10,574 nt of DNA from Pseudomonadota bacterium (GCA_023390985.1 JAEWBU010000098.1:1-10574), one strand, 5' to 3'. Counted from the stretch's first letter, positions 1 to 5,895 are shown. The notes: generated by a model from the letters alone, not told the origin. Numbers and translations are program-made.

Positions 1-44
1 CCGGGGTTTCCCCCCCCCCCCCCCGCGCCGCGGGGGGCGCGGCG
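1..44. other. Low-complexity GC palindrome and 15-C homopolymer at the window edge, probable assembly artefact
   Basis: Positions 10-24 are fifteen consecutive C. Positions 19-27 (CCCCCCGCG) and 29-37 (CGCGGGGGG) form a perfect 9-bp inverted repeat around one central base, and 27-32/38-43 form a second inverted repeat. A fold-back like this inside a conserved protein-coding frame is unusual, and it sits exactly at the sequence end. I infer low-quality or chimeric terminal sequence rather than a biological element. Confidence 0.6.
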
Positions 45-446
45 CAGCTGTTCGCGCATTCGGGCGCCGACATCGAGCAGCTGTCCAAGCGCCTGTCCGA
101 GGAGCAGATGCAGGGCGTGGCCATCGCGCAGGTGACGCCCAGCCCATACAAGATCTCCGGCCGCCTCGCCAAGGAGTTCAGCGACCTCACCACGGCCAGG
201 AACGCCAACCTCGAGGTGCCGGTCAGCTACTCGATGATGGAAGGCTTCATCACCGGCAAGGTGATCGTGGAAGCGGTGCGCCGCCAGGGCGCCAGACCCA
301 CGCGCGAAGGCATCGCCGGCGCGCTGGAGAGCATCGACCGCCTCGACTTGGGCGGCTACATGGTGGGCTTCAAGCCGGGCGTGCGGACCGGCTCGCGCTT
401 CGTCGAGCTGTCCATCATCAGCGGCAGCGGCAAGATCCGCCAGTGA
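3..446 (+). CDS. ABC transporter substrate-binding protein, branched-chain amino acid type (3' end only)
   Basis: This is the C-terminal part of a periplasmic binding protein resembling the LivK/Peripl_BP_6 family, which captures amino acids or other small organic ligands for an ABC importer. The frame is open to the left edge, so the gene starts outside the window; convincing protein begins near position 39-45 (GGAAQLFAHSGADIEQL) and ends at TGA 444-446. Family-like features are the segment MQGVAIAQVTPSPY (from 108), typical of the strand and loop leading into the second lobe, the helix with YSMMEGFITGKVIVEAVRR (about 229-288), and the closing stretch GARPTREGIAGALESID, where such proteins read 'pTRegl..AL'. 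The ATG at 108 is internal, not the start. The ligand cannot be told from this fragment. Residues encoded by 1-44 are unreliable because of a 15-C run and a palindrome. Confidence 0.82.
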   Translation, partial: GVSPPPPRAAGGAAQLFAHSGADIEQLSKRLSEEQMQGVAIAQVTPSPYKISGRLAKEFSDLTTARNANLEVPVSYSMMEGFITGKVIVEAVRRQGARPTREGIAGALESIDRLDLGGYMVGFKPGVRTGSRFVELSIISGSGKIRQ

Positions 447-450
447 GGCT

Positions 451-501
451 CCCGGGCTGAACGCCTGAGCCAGCGGCCCGGGCTCGTCGGACACAGCCGA
501 C
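451..501. other. Two small stem-loops between the transporter gene and pssA
   Basis: CCCGGGC at 451-457 can pair with GCCCGGG at 476-482, and GTCGG at 486-490 can pair with CCGAC at 497-501 across a six-base loop. There is no T-tract, so neither is a canonical intrinsic terminator. They may reduce read-through from the upstream gene or may be chance in GC-rich DNA. The rest of 447-550 shows no other recognisable signal. Confidence 0.3.
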
Positions 502-550
502 AAAGCCGGGGGCCGCGAGCCGACCGGTGCATCGCGCGGGCCGCGCCAAG

Positions 551-1189
551 ATGGCCCGGCCGATGCACCCGACCGCCCCCCGCCACTTCTCGATGCTGCG
601 AGGCTTCCACCTCGCGGACTTCTTCACCCTGGGCAACGCCGCCTGCGGGGTCGGCGCCGTGTTCCTGGCGATGCTGTACCTGGCCAGCGGCGAGGTCACG
701 CACTTCCTGCTGTCCGCGGCCCTCGCGCCGGCGGCCTTCGCCTTCGACGTGCTGGATGGCCGGATCGCGCGGGCGCGCCACCAGCATTCGGCGCTCGGCC
801 GCGAGCTGGATTCGCTGTCCGACGTGATCTCGTTCGGCGTCGCGCCCGCGGCGCTGGGCTTCGCGGCCGGCATGCAGGGCGGCTGGGACGCCGCCGCGCT
901 GGTCTACTTCGTGTGCTGCGGCGTGAGCCGCCTCGCCCGCTACAACGTCACCGCCGAATCGCTGTCGGGCGCCACCGGCAAGGTGGACTATTTCGAGGGG
1001 ACGCCCATCCCCACCAGCGTGCTGCTGACCGCCGTGCTGGCGTTCGCCGCTTGGCAGGACCGCATCGGGGAAGCCATGTACTTCGGCGAGGTCGACCTCG
1101 GCCCCTGGACCCTGCACCCGCTGGCCCTGCTGTTCGTGCTCTCGGGCAGCCTGATGATCAGCAAGACGCTGAGGATCCCCAAGCTGTGA
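551..1189 (+). CDS. pssA: CDP-diacylglycerol--serine O-phosphatidyltransferase (CDP-alcohol type)
   Basis: The likely product is an integral membrane enzyme that makes phosphatidylserine from CDP-diacylglycerol and L-serine, the first committed step to phosphatidylethanolamine. From ATG 551 the protein has 212 residues. The CDP-alcohol phosphotransferase signature DG-x2-AR-x8-G-x3-D-x3-D is complete: D69-G70, A73-R74, G83, D87 and D91, with D66 just before. The N-terminal helix starts with LADFFTLGNAACGVGAV, matching the 'TLgN..CG' pattern of PssA, and FEGTPIPTSVLL lies in the position of the conserved FxGxPxP region. Several hydrophobic helices follow. Start choice is uncertain: GTG 527, ATG 551, ATG 563 and ATG 593 are all in frame and none has a strong ribosome binding site. 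The gene ends three bases from the convergent DUF5985 gene. Another CDP-alcohol transferase (e.g. a phosphatidylglycerophosphate or phosphatidylcholine synthase) is possible but fits less well. Confidence 0.85.
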   Translation: MARPMHPTAPRHFSMLRGFHLADFFTLGNAACGVGAVFLAMLYLASGEVTHFLLSAALAPAAFAFDVLDGRIARARHQHSALGRELDSLSDVISFGVAPAALGFAAGMQGGWDAAALVYFVCCGVSRLARYNVTAESLSGATGKVDYFEGTPIPTSVLLTAVLAFAAWQDRIGEAMYFGEVDLGPWTLHPLALLFVLSGSLMISKTLRIPKL

Positions 1190-1192
1190 CGC

Positions 1193-1450
1193 TCAGGGAC
1201 GCTTGCGGTTCTTCTGCAGGATGGCCAGCACGATCAGGCCGTAGGCCAGCACCCGCACGCCGTAGAACAGCGGCTCGAACTCGCTGGAAGGGCCCATCAT
1301 CCCGAACGCCACGCGATCGGCCGCCTCGATCCAGAACGACAGGGCGAAGTACAGGAAGAACTTGTCGCGCGAGCTGCGCCAGTAGCGGAAGAAGAACAGC
1401 CCCGCCACGAAAGAGGCCATCACGATGGCGCCGATGAGCATCTGCGACAT
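1193..1450 (-). CDS. DUF5985-like small three-helix membrane protein (second of a pair)
   Basis: An 85-residue protein with three predicted membrane segments, at about residues 4-22, 30-47 and 62-79, and a basic C-terminus (KNRKRP). I believe it belongs to the DUF5985 family, which has no known function. After helix 1 it carries FFFRYWRSSRDKFFLYFAL, matching the FRAWRTSRARLLFWSAL segment of the neighbouring gene, so the two are paralogues. Start ATG 1450 is supported by an excellent GGAGGAG ribosome binding site that lies inside the last codons (Glu-Glu-Glu-stop) of the upstream gene; the two genes are only three bases apart, which suggests translational coupling. It is the last gene of the operon and converges on pssA with a 3-nt gap, leaving no room for a separate terminator. 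Confidence 0.75.
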   Translation of the reverse strand: MSQMLIGAIVMASFVAGLFFFRYWRSSRDKFFLYFALSFWIEAADRVAFGMMGPSSEFEPLFYGVRVLAYGLIVLAILQKNRKRP

Positions 1451-1453
1451 GGC

Positions 1454-1714
1454 CTACTCCTCCTCCCACACCAGACCGAACACGAGCAGCAGCACGGCGG
1501 CGAGGGCCACGATGAGCCGCAGGATCGAGAGATCGACCGAATCGGGCAGGAACACGCGGTCGATCACCAGCAGCATGTTGTTGAGCGTCACGCCCGCGAA
1601 GCACAGCGCGCTCCAGAACAGCAGCCGCGCCCGGCTGGTCCGCCAGGCGCGGAACAGCAGCACGAAGCAGGTCAGGCTGGTGAGGGCGCACAGGAAATAC
1701 ACGACCGCGGCCAT
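1454..1714 (-). CDS. DUF5985-like small three-helix membrane protein (first of a pair)
   Basis: An 86-residue protein starting MAAVVYFLCALTSL, with membrane segments near residues 4-21, 31-51 and 64-82 and a short acidic tail (WEEE). The arginine-rich loop FRAWRTSRAR between helices 1 and 2 is shared with the next gene (FRYWRSSRDK), and both have an LCF/LSF motif plus an Asn/Asp-Arg element at the end of helix 2. I take both as DUF5985 paralogues; their role is unknown. ATG 1714 is chosen because the upstream gene stops at 1716 (TGA, one base, ATG), so they are probably coupled. A longer reading frame exists upstream to 1909, but it lies fully over the upstream gene and has Ser/Arg/Pro-rich shadow composition. 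Confidence 0.75.
   Translation of the reverse strand: MAAVVYFLCALTSLTCFVLLFRAWRTSRARLLFWSALCFAGVTLNNMLLVIDRVFLPDSVDLSILRLIVALAAVLLLVFGLVWEEE
1457..1463 (-). promoter_or_regulatory. Ribosome binding site embedded in upstream coding sequence
   Basis: On the minus strand the end of the first DUF5985 gene reads GGAGGAGTAGGCCATG. The Glu codons before the TAG stop form a near-perfect Shine-Dalgarno sequence about seven bases before the ATG at 1450. The sequence therefore codes protein and also places ribosomes for the next gene. Confidence 0.65.
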
Positions 1715-1715
1715 C

Positions 1716-2093
1716 TCAGGTGTCCTTTCTGATCCGGAACGCGTCCGCGAACTGCTGCGCCTTCTTGTCGACGCGGGAATGGATGAGGTCGCTGATGCCC
1801 ACGAGATCGGCGGAATAGTGGGTGGCGAGCTGGTCCAGGATGGCGGCCAGCTCCTCGGTGGCCGGGGAATAGCGGTAGCCGAGCGATTCCTCGCGCACCA
1901 CGCCGGCACTGACCAGCTCGTTCAGCAGGTCGGTGGCGCGCTGCTCGGGAAGGTAGAGGCGGCGCGCCGCCTCGGCCGCCGACCAGCTGCGCTGCGGTTC
2001 GGCGCGCAGCAGCAGCAGTGCCTCGAGGTAAGGCACGGACGGGATGCTGGTGAGGATGAACCGGCGCAGGTCCTGTGGCAAGTCAGGCCGCAT
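1716..2093 (-). CDS. Small winged-helix-like protein upstream of the DUF5985 pair
   Basis: A 125-residue soluble protein that I cannot place in a named family. Residues about 20-76 look like a winged helix-turn-helix: a first helix (YLEALLLLRAEP), a turn-helix region (WSAAEAARRLYLPEQRATDLLNELVSAGVV), then a short wing with REESLGYRYSP. This layout resembles MarR/Lrp-type or BlaI-type DNA-binding modules. The C-terminal part (about 77-125) looks helical and ends with the charged HSRVDKKAQQFADAFRIRKDT. The start is ATG 2093; a GTG immediately before it at 2096 is an alternative, and no clear ribosome binding site is visible. It is the first gene of a three-gene operon whose other members are small membrane proteins. 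A regulator of its own operon is one possibility, or a cytoplasmic partner of the membrane proteins; neither is shown. Confidence 0.68.
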   Translation of the reverse strand: MRPDLPQDLRRFILTSIPSVPYLEALLLLRAEPQRSWSAAEAARRLYLPEQRATDLLNELVSAGVVREESLGYRYSPATEELAAILDQLATHYSADLVGISDLIHSRVDKKAQQFADAFRIRKDT

Positions 2094-2149
2094 CACGCGT
2101 TCGCAGGGACGGACTCGTTAGGCATGAAGTGCGCGACTGTACCAACGAC

Positions 2150-2166
2150 AGCTCGACTTGTGAGCT
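2150..2166. other. Short inverted repeat in the divergent gap before thpR
   Basis: AGCTC (2150-2154) and GAGCT (2162-2166) are separated by seven bases. They lie in the 89-bp region between the divergent winged-helix operon and thpR, where an operator or overlapping promoters would be expected. I see no convincing -35/-10 pair, so this is only a candidate site. Confidence 0.22.
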
Positions 2167-2182
2167 CAACCGTGGAATTCGG

Positions 2183-2725
2183 ATGCCGATGAGCAGCGAT
2201 TCGCGATCACCCACCGTCCGCCTCTTCCTCGCGCTGTGGCCCACGCCGCCGGTGCGGCGGGCGCTGCAGGGCCTGCAGGCGCGCTGGCATTGGCCGCAGG
2301 CCAGCGCGGTGGTCGATCCCGCGAAGCTGCACATCACGCTGCACTTCCTCGGCCAGGTGCCGCGCGAGCGCGTGGACGAGTTCCGGGCGGCGCTGGCCGT
2401 ACCTTTCGAGCCGCACGTGCTGCCGCTCGCGCAGGGCCGCGCCACGGTCTGGCCCGGAGGCATCGCGGTGCTGGAACTGCAGGCGCCGCCCGAATTGCAG
2501 GCGCTGCATGCCGATCTCTCGCGCGCGCTGCAGTCCCTGCGGTGGCCGATCGAGGAGCGGCGCTATCGCCCGCACGTGACGTTCGCGCGGCGAGCGCAGG
2601 GCGCGAGAACGGATCCGGAGGCTTGCGGCGAATTGCCCGACTGGCAGGTGGACGAGGGCTATGTGCTGGTGCGCAGCAGCCCCGCGCATGGTTACGAGGT
2701 GCTGCATGCGTATCGACCCGATTGA
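2183..2725 (+). CDS. thpR: RNA 2',3'-cyclic phosphodiesterase (2'-5' RNA ligase family)
   Basis: A cytoplasmic member of the 2H phosphoesterase superfamily, which hydrolyses RNA 2',3'-cyclic phosphate ends and can ligate 2'-5' RNA in vitro. From ATG 2183 it has 180 residues, close to the E. coli enzyme. Both catalytic HxT signatures are present: H50-I-T-L, followed by HFLG, and H131-V-T-F, preceded by RP and followed by AR. The N-terminal RLFLALWP strand is also typical of the family. The start is placed at ATG 2183, with GGAA at about 2174-2177 as a modest ribosome binding site; the next ATG at 2189 is an alternative, and the frame upstream of 2183 has no family similarity. The gene is probably monocistronic, followed by a 136-bp gap with a stem-loop. 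Confidence 0.92.
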   Translation: MPMSSDSRSPTVRLFLALWPTPPVRRALQGLQARWHWPQASAVVDPAKLHITLHFLGQVPRERVDEFRAALAVPFEPHVLPLAQGRATVWPGGIAVLELQAPPELQALHADLSRALQSLRWPIEERRYRPHVTFARRAQGARTDPEACGELPDWQVDEGYVLVRSSPAHGYEVLHAYRPD

Positions 2726-2754
2726 TTCCTGCCTCGGCCGTTCCGCTCTGGCTG

Positions 2755-2791
2755 TGGCCCGTTCGGACTATTCGGTGGTCCACGCGGGCCA
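2755..2791. other. Two-part stem-loop between thpR and the DUF6502 gene
   Basis: TGGCCCG (2755-2761) pairs perfectly with CGGGCCA (2785-2791), and inside it GGAC (2765-2768) pairs with GTCC (2778-2781), separated by a symmetric 3x3 internal loop. No T-tract follows. A second small hairpin, GCACG/CGTGC (2810-2814 and 2824-2828), lies just downstream. It could be a factor-assisted terminator of thpR or a structured leader for the DUF6502 gene. Confidence 0.35.
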
Positions 2792-2861
2792 ATCGCATGG
2801 GAAAAACGCGCACGGAATGCCCTCGTGCCGGAACAATGGTGCGAATACAAATCCGATCACG

Positions 2862-3665
2862 ATGCAGGACCGATTGACTTGGGCACAAGCCGCCTGTGCG
2901 CGTGTGATGCGCCCGCTGGTGAGGCTCGCCCTGGGCATGGGCCTGAAGCACCCGCACCTCGAAAGCATGCTCCGGGACCTGCTCCTGGAAGAAGCCACGC
3001 GCCTCTGGCGCAGGCAGGGCGTGGCCGCGCCGAACATCAGCCAGCTGGCCGTCACCACCGGCCTCAATCGCAAGGACGTGACGGCGCGCGTGCGGCGTCC
3101 CGCCGATCCGCTGCCGCACACCGAGCTGTCGGCCGCGGCCAAGACCTTCACCCGGTGGCTGCAGCTCGCGAGCCAGGACGCCGCGCTGCATCGCCTGCCG
3201 ATCGCGAGCGGCGGCGAAGGCACTTCCTTCGAGGACGTGGCGCGCGAAGCGAGCCGCGGCGACGTGCACCACCGCGCGGTGCTCGACGAGCTGATGCGCC
3301 TGGGCATGTGCTCCAAGGTCGACGCTTCGCACGTCGAACTGACCGCCGAGGGCTTCGTGCCGACGGCGGACCTGCAAAGCACCCTCGCCTTCCTCGGCGA
3401 CAACCTGCGCGACCACGCGTCCTCCGCCGTCTCCAACGCCCTCGGCGAAGCGCCGCTGCTGCTGGAGCGCGCGGTGTTCGCCGAAGGCCTGGCCGAGGCG
3501 GACTGCGAGGCCGTGCACCAGTTCATGCGGCAGCGCTGGTCGGCGTTGCACCGCGAGCTGGTCGGCCAGCTGAGTGAAGCCATCACCCGCAGCGGCGCCC
3601 AGGGCGAGCGACGGCTGCGCGTGGGCGTCTACCTCTTCCACGAGGAGCGGGAGGCCCGGGGATGA
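2862..3665 (+). CDS. DUF6502 family protein (cytoplasmic, helix-turn-helix-like)
   Basis: A 267-residue soluble protein that I recognise as DUF6502-like; no function is known to me. The N-terminal half holds helices LTWAQAACARVMRPLVRLAL and HLESMLRDLLLEEATRLWRRQG, then PNISQLAVTTGLNRKDVTARVR (residues about 57-78), which looks like a helix-turn-helix with its recognition helix at NRKDVTARV. The C-terminal half is mostly helical and ends with VGVYLFHEEREARG. A nucleic-acid-binding or regulatory role is an inference only. ATG 2862 is chosen because the protein similarity I recognise starts there (MQDRLTWAQAACARV); no clear ribosome binding site precedes it, and an upstream in-frame ATG at 2817 is possible. 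The stop overlaps the next start (ATGA at 3662-3665), so this gene and the DUF5666 lipoprotein gene form a translationally coupled pair. Confidence 0.82.
   Translation: MQDRLTWAQAACARVMRPLVRLALGMGLKHPHLESMLRDLLLEEATRLWRRQGVAAPNISQLAVTTGLNRKDVTARVRRPADPLPHTELSAAAKTFTRWLQLASQDAALHRLPIASGGEGTSFEDVAREASRGDVHHRAVLDELMRLGMCSKVDASHVELTAEGFVPTADLQSTLAFLGDNLRDHASSAVSNALGEAPLLLERAVFAEGLAEADCEAVHQFMRQRWSALHRELVGQLSEAITRSGAQGERRLRVGVYLFHEEREARG
3649..3654 (+). promoter_or_regulatory. Ribosome binding site inside the DUF6502 gene for the overlapping lipoprotein gene
   Basis: GGGAGG lies seven bases before the ATG at 3662, within the last codons of the DUF6502 gene. Together with the 4-base ATGA overlap it fixes the start of the downstream lipoprotein and indicates coupled translation. 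Confidence 0.6.
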
Positions 3666-4915
3666 AGCGCCGCGCCCTCATCGCGGCCGTGCCCGGCGCG
3701 GTGGCGGCCCTGGCAGGTTGCGGCGGCGGAGGCGGCGGCGACTTCGCCAGCATCGGCTCGGGCGGCACCGGCATCACCGGCGGCGAAGGCGTGGGTTCGG
3801 GCGGCACCGGCATCACGTCGGCCGCGGTGGGCGCGATCACCGGGTTCGGCAGCATCATCGTCAACGGCGTCCGCTACGAGACCGACCAGGCCGCGCTGAC
3901 CCTGAGCGACAGCGACACCCTCAAGCTCGGCATGACGGTGCGGGTGCGCGGGGTGATCAACGCGGACCTGGTCAACGGGGTCGCCAGCACCATCGAATCG
4001 TCCGCCGACGCGCGCGGCACGGTGGCGGCGCTCGACCTGGCCAACAACACCCTGGTGATCTGGTACACCAAGATCCACGTCGACGACGCGACCGTCTTCG
4101 CGGGCGGCCTGATGGCGCTGAACGACTTGCGCGTGGGCGACCCGGTGCAGGTGTGGGGCCTGCCGGATTCCGGCATCGGCCTGCGCGCCACCCGCATCGA
4201 GCGCGTGGCGGCAGGCGCCGCGCCCATCATCTCGGGCACGGCGCAGGCCGTGGACGTGTCCACGTCCACCGTGCAGGTCGGCGGCCTGCGCGTGGCCTTC
4301 ACGCCCGCGGCGCTGGCATCGGCCGGCCTCACGCCCGCGCAGCTGGAAGGCCAGCTGGTGCGCGTGCGCGGCACCGAGGCGGACGCGACCATCACGCAGG
4401 CGGCGGTGGAGCCCTGGTATCCGGTCACGCCCGCCGACGGCGAGCGGCTCTCGGTCGAAGGACTGATCACGCGCTTCACCAGCCTCGCCTCGCTGCAGGT
4501 GGACGGCGTGCCGGTGGATGCCTCGGCCGCGAAGATCTCCGGTCGCGAATCGAGCATCGGCCTGGGCGCGCGGGTGCAGATCGAAGGCGCGTGGCGCGCG
4601 GGCGTGCTCGTCGCCAGCCGGCTGAAGCTGCGCGAGGCGGCCCAGTCCGGCGATTCCAGCGGCCCGGGCGGTTCCGGCGACTCCGGCAACTCCGGCAACG
4701 ACCATGACGACGACTACAGCGCGCGCGGCAACATCGGCGCGTTCCGCTCGGCGTCCGACTTCAAGATCCAGGGGCAGGAAATCAACGCGGGCGGCGCGGG
4801 CGTGGTGTTCGTGGGCGGCACCTCGGCCGACCTGCGCAACGGCCGCCGCGTGCTCGTCACCGGCTCGCGCGTGGTGAACGACCGGCTGGTCGCCGAGCGG
4901 GTGGAATTCCTTTAG
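3662..4915 (+). CDS. DUF5666 domain lipoprotein
   Basis: A 417-residue secreted lipoprotein. The N-terminus MKRRALIAAVPGAVAALAGC is a signal peptide with lipobox L-A-G-C and lipidated C20, followed at once by six glycines (21-26). An octapeptide GSGGTGIT occurs twice, at 32-39 and 45-52. The body consists of several small beta-rich modules of the DUF5666 kind, each with a hydrophobic/charged 'V.V.G' pattern: near 55-98 (GFGSIIVNGVRYETD), 119-178 (LVIWYTKIHVDD...DPVQVWGL), 195-255, 265-325 (VQIEGAW) and 355-417. A Gly/Ser/Asp-rich linker (about 330-352, ending NDHDDDY) precedes the last module. DUF5666 has no established function; such repeats suggest OB-like or small beta-barrel folds, which is inference. 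It is translationally coupled to the DUF6502 gene and converges on the next operon with a 12-bp gap. Confidence 0.85.
   Translation: MKRRALIAAVPGAVAALAGCGGGGGGDFASIGSGGTGITGGEGVGSGGTGITSAAVGAITGFGSIIVNGVRYETDQAALTLSDSDTLKLGMTVRVRGVINADLVNGVASTIESSADARGTVAALDLANNTLVIWYTKIHVDDATVFAGGLMALNDLRVGDPVQVWGLPDSGIGLRATRIERVAAGAAPIISGTAQAVDVSTSTVQVGGLRVAFTPAALASAGLTPAQLEGQLVRVRGTEADATITQAAVEPWYPVTPADGERLSVEGLITRFTSLASLQVDGVPVDASAAKISGRESSIGLGARVQIEGAWRAGVLVASRLKLREAAQSGDSSGPGGSGDSGNSGNDHDDDYSARGNIGAFRSASDFKIQGQEINAGGAGVVFVGGTSADLRNGRRVLVTGSRVVNDRLVAERVEFL
3755..3817 (+). repeat. Tandem 24-bp coding repeat (GSGGTGIT twice)
   Basis: Copies at 3755-3778 and 3794-3817 differ at only two of 24 bases (GGC/GGT in the first codon, ACC/ACG in the last) and recur with a 39-bp period, inside the DUF5666 lipoprotein just after its glycine run. 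This points to a relatively recent or homogenised internal duplication that lengthens the flexible tether. Confidence 0.7.
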
Positions 4916-4927
4916 GGGAAGGCGCGC

Positions 4928-5521
4928 TCAGCGCAGGGGCCGCGTGGGCTCGAAGTCCGGCGGCGGCTCCTGCGACTGCTGCAGGGCGGCGTCGCGGATG
5001 GCGAACAGGGCCTGCAGGTCCTGTTGCACGTCGTCGTCGACCGGCGCGGCCGCGGCCTGCGGCTGGGCCGCGGGCGCCAGCGGCGCCGGCGCGGTGACCA
5101 TCCTGGCTTCCTCGCCCGCATTGGTGGAGCTGATGCCGGTGAACTGCCAGGAAATGCTCAGCAGCCAGTCCCAGGCGCGCGGCTCGAACTTCTCGATCTC
5201 CGCCATGAAGCTGCTCTGGAACGAGGGGATGTAGGTCAGCAGCGCGCCCTGCCCCTGCTTGACCACCAGCTGCACGTGCATCCCGTGCTTGCCCTTGCGG
5301 TTGACCACCGGGAGCATGCGAAGGTCGAGCCAGTCGGAGGGCACCGCGTGACGGCGCATGGTCTCGCGCAGCGTCACCTGCACGAGTTCGCGGCGGACGT
5401 TCAGCCGCGTGGCCTCGTCGTCGTCGGTGCCGCTTTCGGTGTCCTGGAACCGGGTGGCCGAAGGCAGCGCCGAGTCGGCAGCCTTGGCGTCAGGCCGGAA
5501 AATCCTGTTGAGCAAGCCCAT
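4928..5521 (-). CDS. Unrecognised ~197-residue cytoplasmic protein in the PilZ operon
   Basis: I do not recognise a named family. The protein starts MGLLNRIFRPDAKAAD, has an acidic low-complexity stretch (TESGTDDDEAT, about 29-39), then an apparently folded core (about 40-135) with RRELVQVTLRETMRRHAVPSDW, a strand pair around MLPVVNRKGKHGMHVQLVVKQG, and EKFEPRAWDWLLSISWQF. A Pro/Ala-rich linker (about 143-161) leads to a short acidic/helical tail (DDDVQQDLQALFAIRDAALQQ). There is no signal peptide or clear membrane helix. ATG 5521 is preferred because the MGLLNRIF amphipathic start looks like a genuine N-terminus; GTG 5536 would add five residues. It is the third gene after two PilZ genes, 30 nt downstream of the second, so it is probably co-transcribed and may be a partner or target of the PilZ proteins (inference). 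Confidence 0.75.
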   Translation of the reverse strand: MGLLNRIFRPDAKAADSALPSATRFQDTESGTDDDEATRLNVRRELVQVTLRETMRRHAVPSDWLDLRMLPVVNRKGKHGMHVQLVVKQGQGALLTYIPSFQSSFMAEIEKFEPRAWDWLLSISWQFTGISSTNAGEEARMVTAPAPLAPAAQPQAAAAPVDDDVQQDLQALFAIRDAALQQSQEPPPDFEPTRPLR

Positions 5522-5551
5522 GCGCGCGATTATCACGCGCCGCCGGGCCTG

Positions 5552-5869
5552 CTACTCGACGAACGCCGTATTCAGCCGCGCGCCGATGGTGAAGCCGCCC
5601 GCGCAGGCGTCGCAGCGGACGACAGTGGCGCGGCAGCGCAACGGAAAGTTGTGCCCGTCCAACAGGTACTCGACCGTGAGATCGATCTCCTCGCCCACCA
5701 CATAGGGCTGGCGCGAAGTGAACGACAGGCCGCTGACGCTGAGGTCGCGCGTGACCCCGCCCTCGCCCGTGCCCACCGTCAGCGGCAGCTCCATCTCGAA
5801 GCGCTCGGCGCCGCGTTTTTCCTGGCGCCGCCGCAGCGGCACCACCACCCTGGGTTCGACCATCGCCAT
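5552..5869 (-). CDS. PilZ domain protein (second of a tandem pair)
   Basis: A 105-residue single-domain protein. The PilZ c-di-GMP binding signatures are both present: RxxxR as R19-G-A-E-R23, inside an arginine-rich N-terminus (RRRQEKRGAER), and DxSxxG as D42-L-S-V-S-G47. The rest matches the PilZ beta-barrel, with strands around EEIDLTVEYLLDGHNFPLRCRATVVRC and GFTIGARL. Such proteins bind the second messenger c-di-GMP and relay it to motility, exopolysaccharide or other machinery; the target here is unknown. ATG 5869 is supported by GGGAG (5881-5877) seven bases upstream; a second ATG at 5863 is possible. It lies 26 nt after the first PilZ gene and 30 nt before the unrecognised gene, so all three look like one operon. 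The upstream extension of this frame towards 6133 overlaps the first PilZ gene and is a shadow. Confidence 0.88.
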   Translation of the reverse strand: MAMVEPRVVVPLRRRQEKRGAERFEMELPLTVGTGEGGVTRDLSVSGLSFTSRQPYVVGEEIDLTVEYLLDGHNFPLRCRATVVRCDACAGGFTIGARLNTAFVE

Positions 5870-5895
5870 CCTTGTTCTCCCTCGGCCTGGGCCCT

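Noticed and set aside
1158..1691. 177-codon minus-strand frame over both DUF5985 genes
   Set aside because: Arg/Ala/Pro-rich shadow; the alternative frames give hydrophobic three-helix paralogues with tight operon spacing and a ribosome binding site.
2334..3641. 435-codon open frame on the minus strand across thpR and the DUF6502 gene
   Set aside because: It lies opposite two genes with recognisable families; its composition is Ala/Arg/His-rich with no domain, as expected for a shadow frame in GC-rich DNA.
3574..4707. 377-codon plus-strand frame overlapping the DUF5666 lipoprotein gene
   Set aside because: Extremely Arg/Gly/Ala-rich and out of frame with a gene that has a signal peptide, lipobox and known modules.
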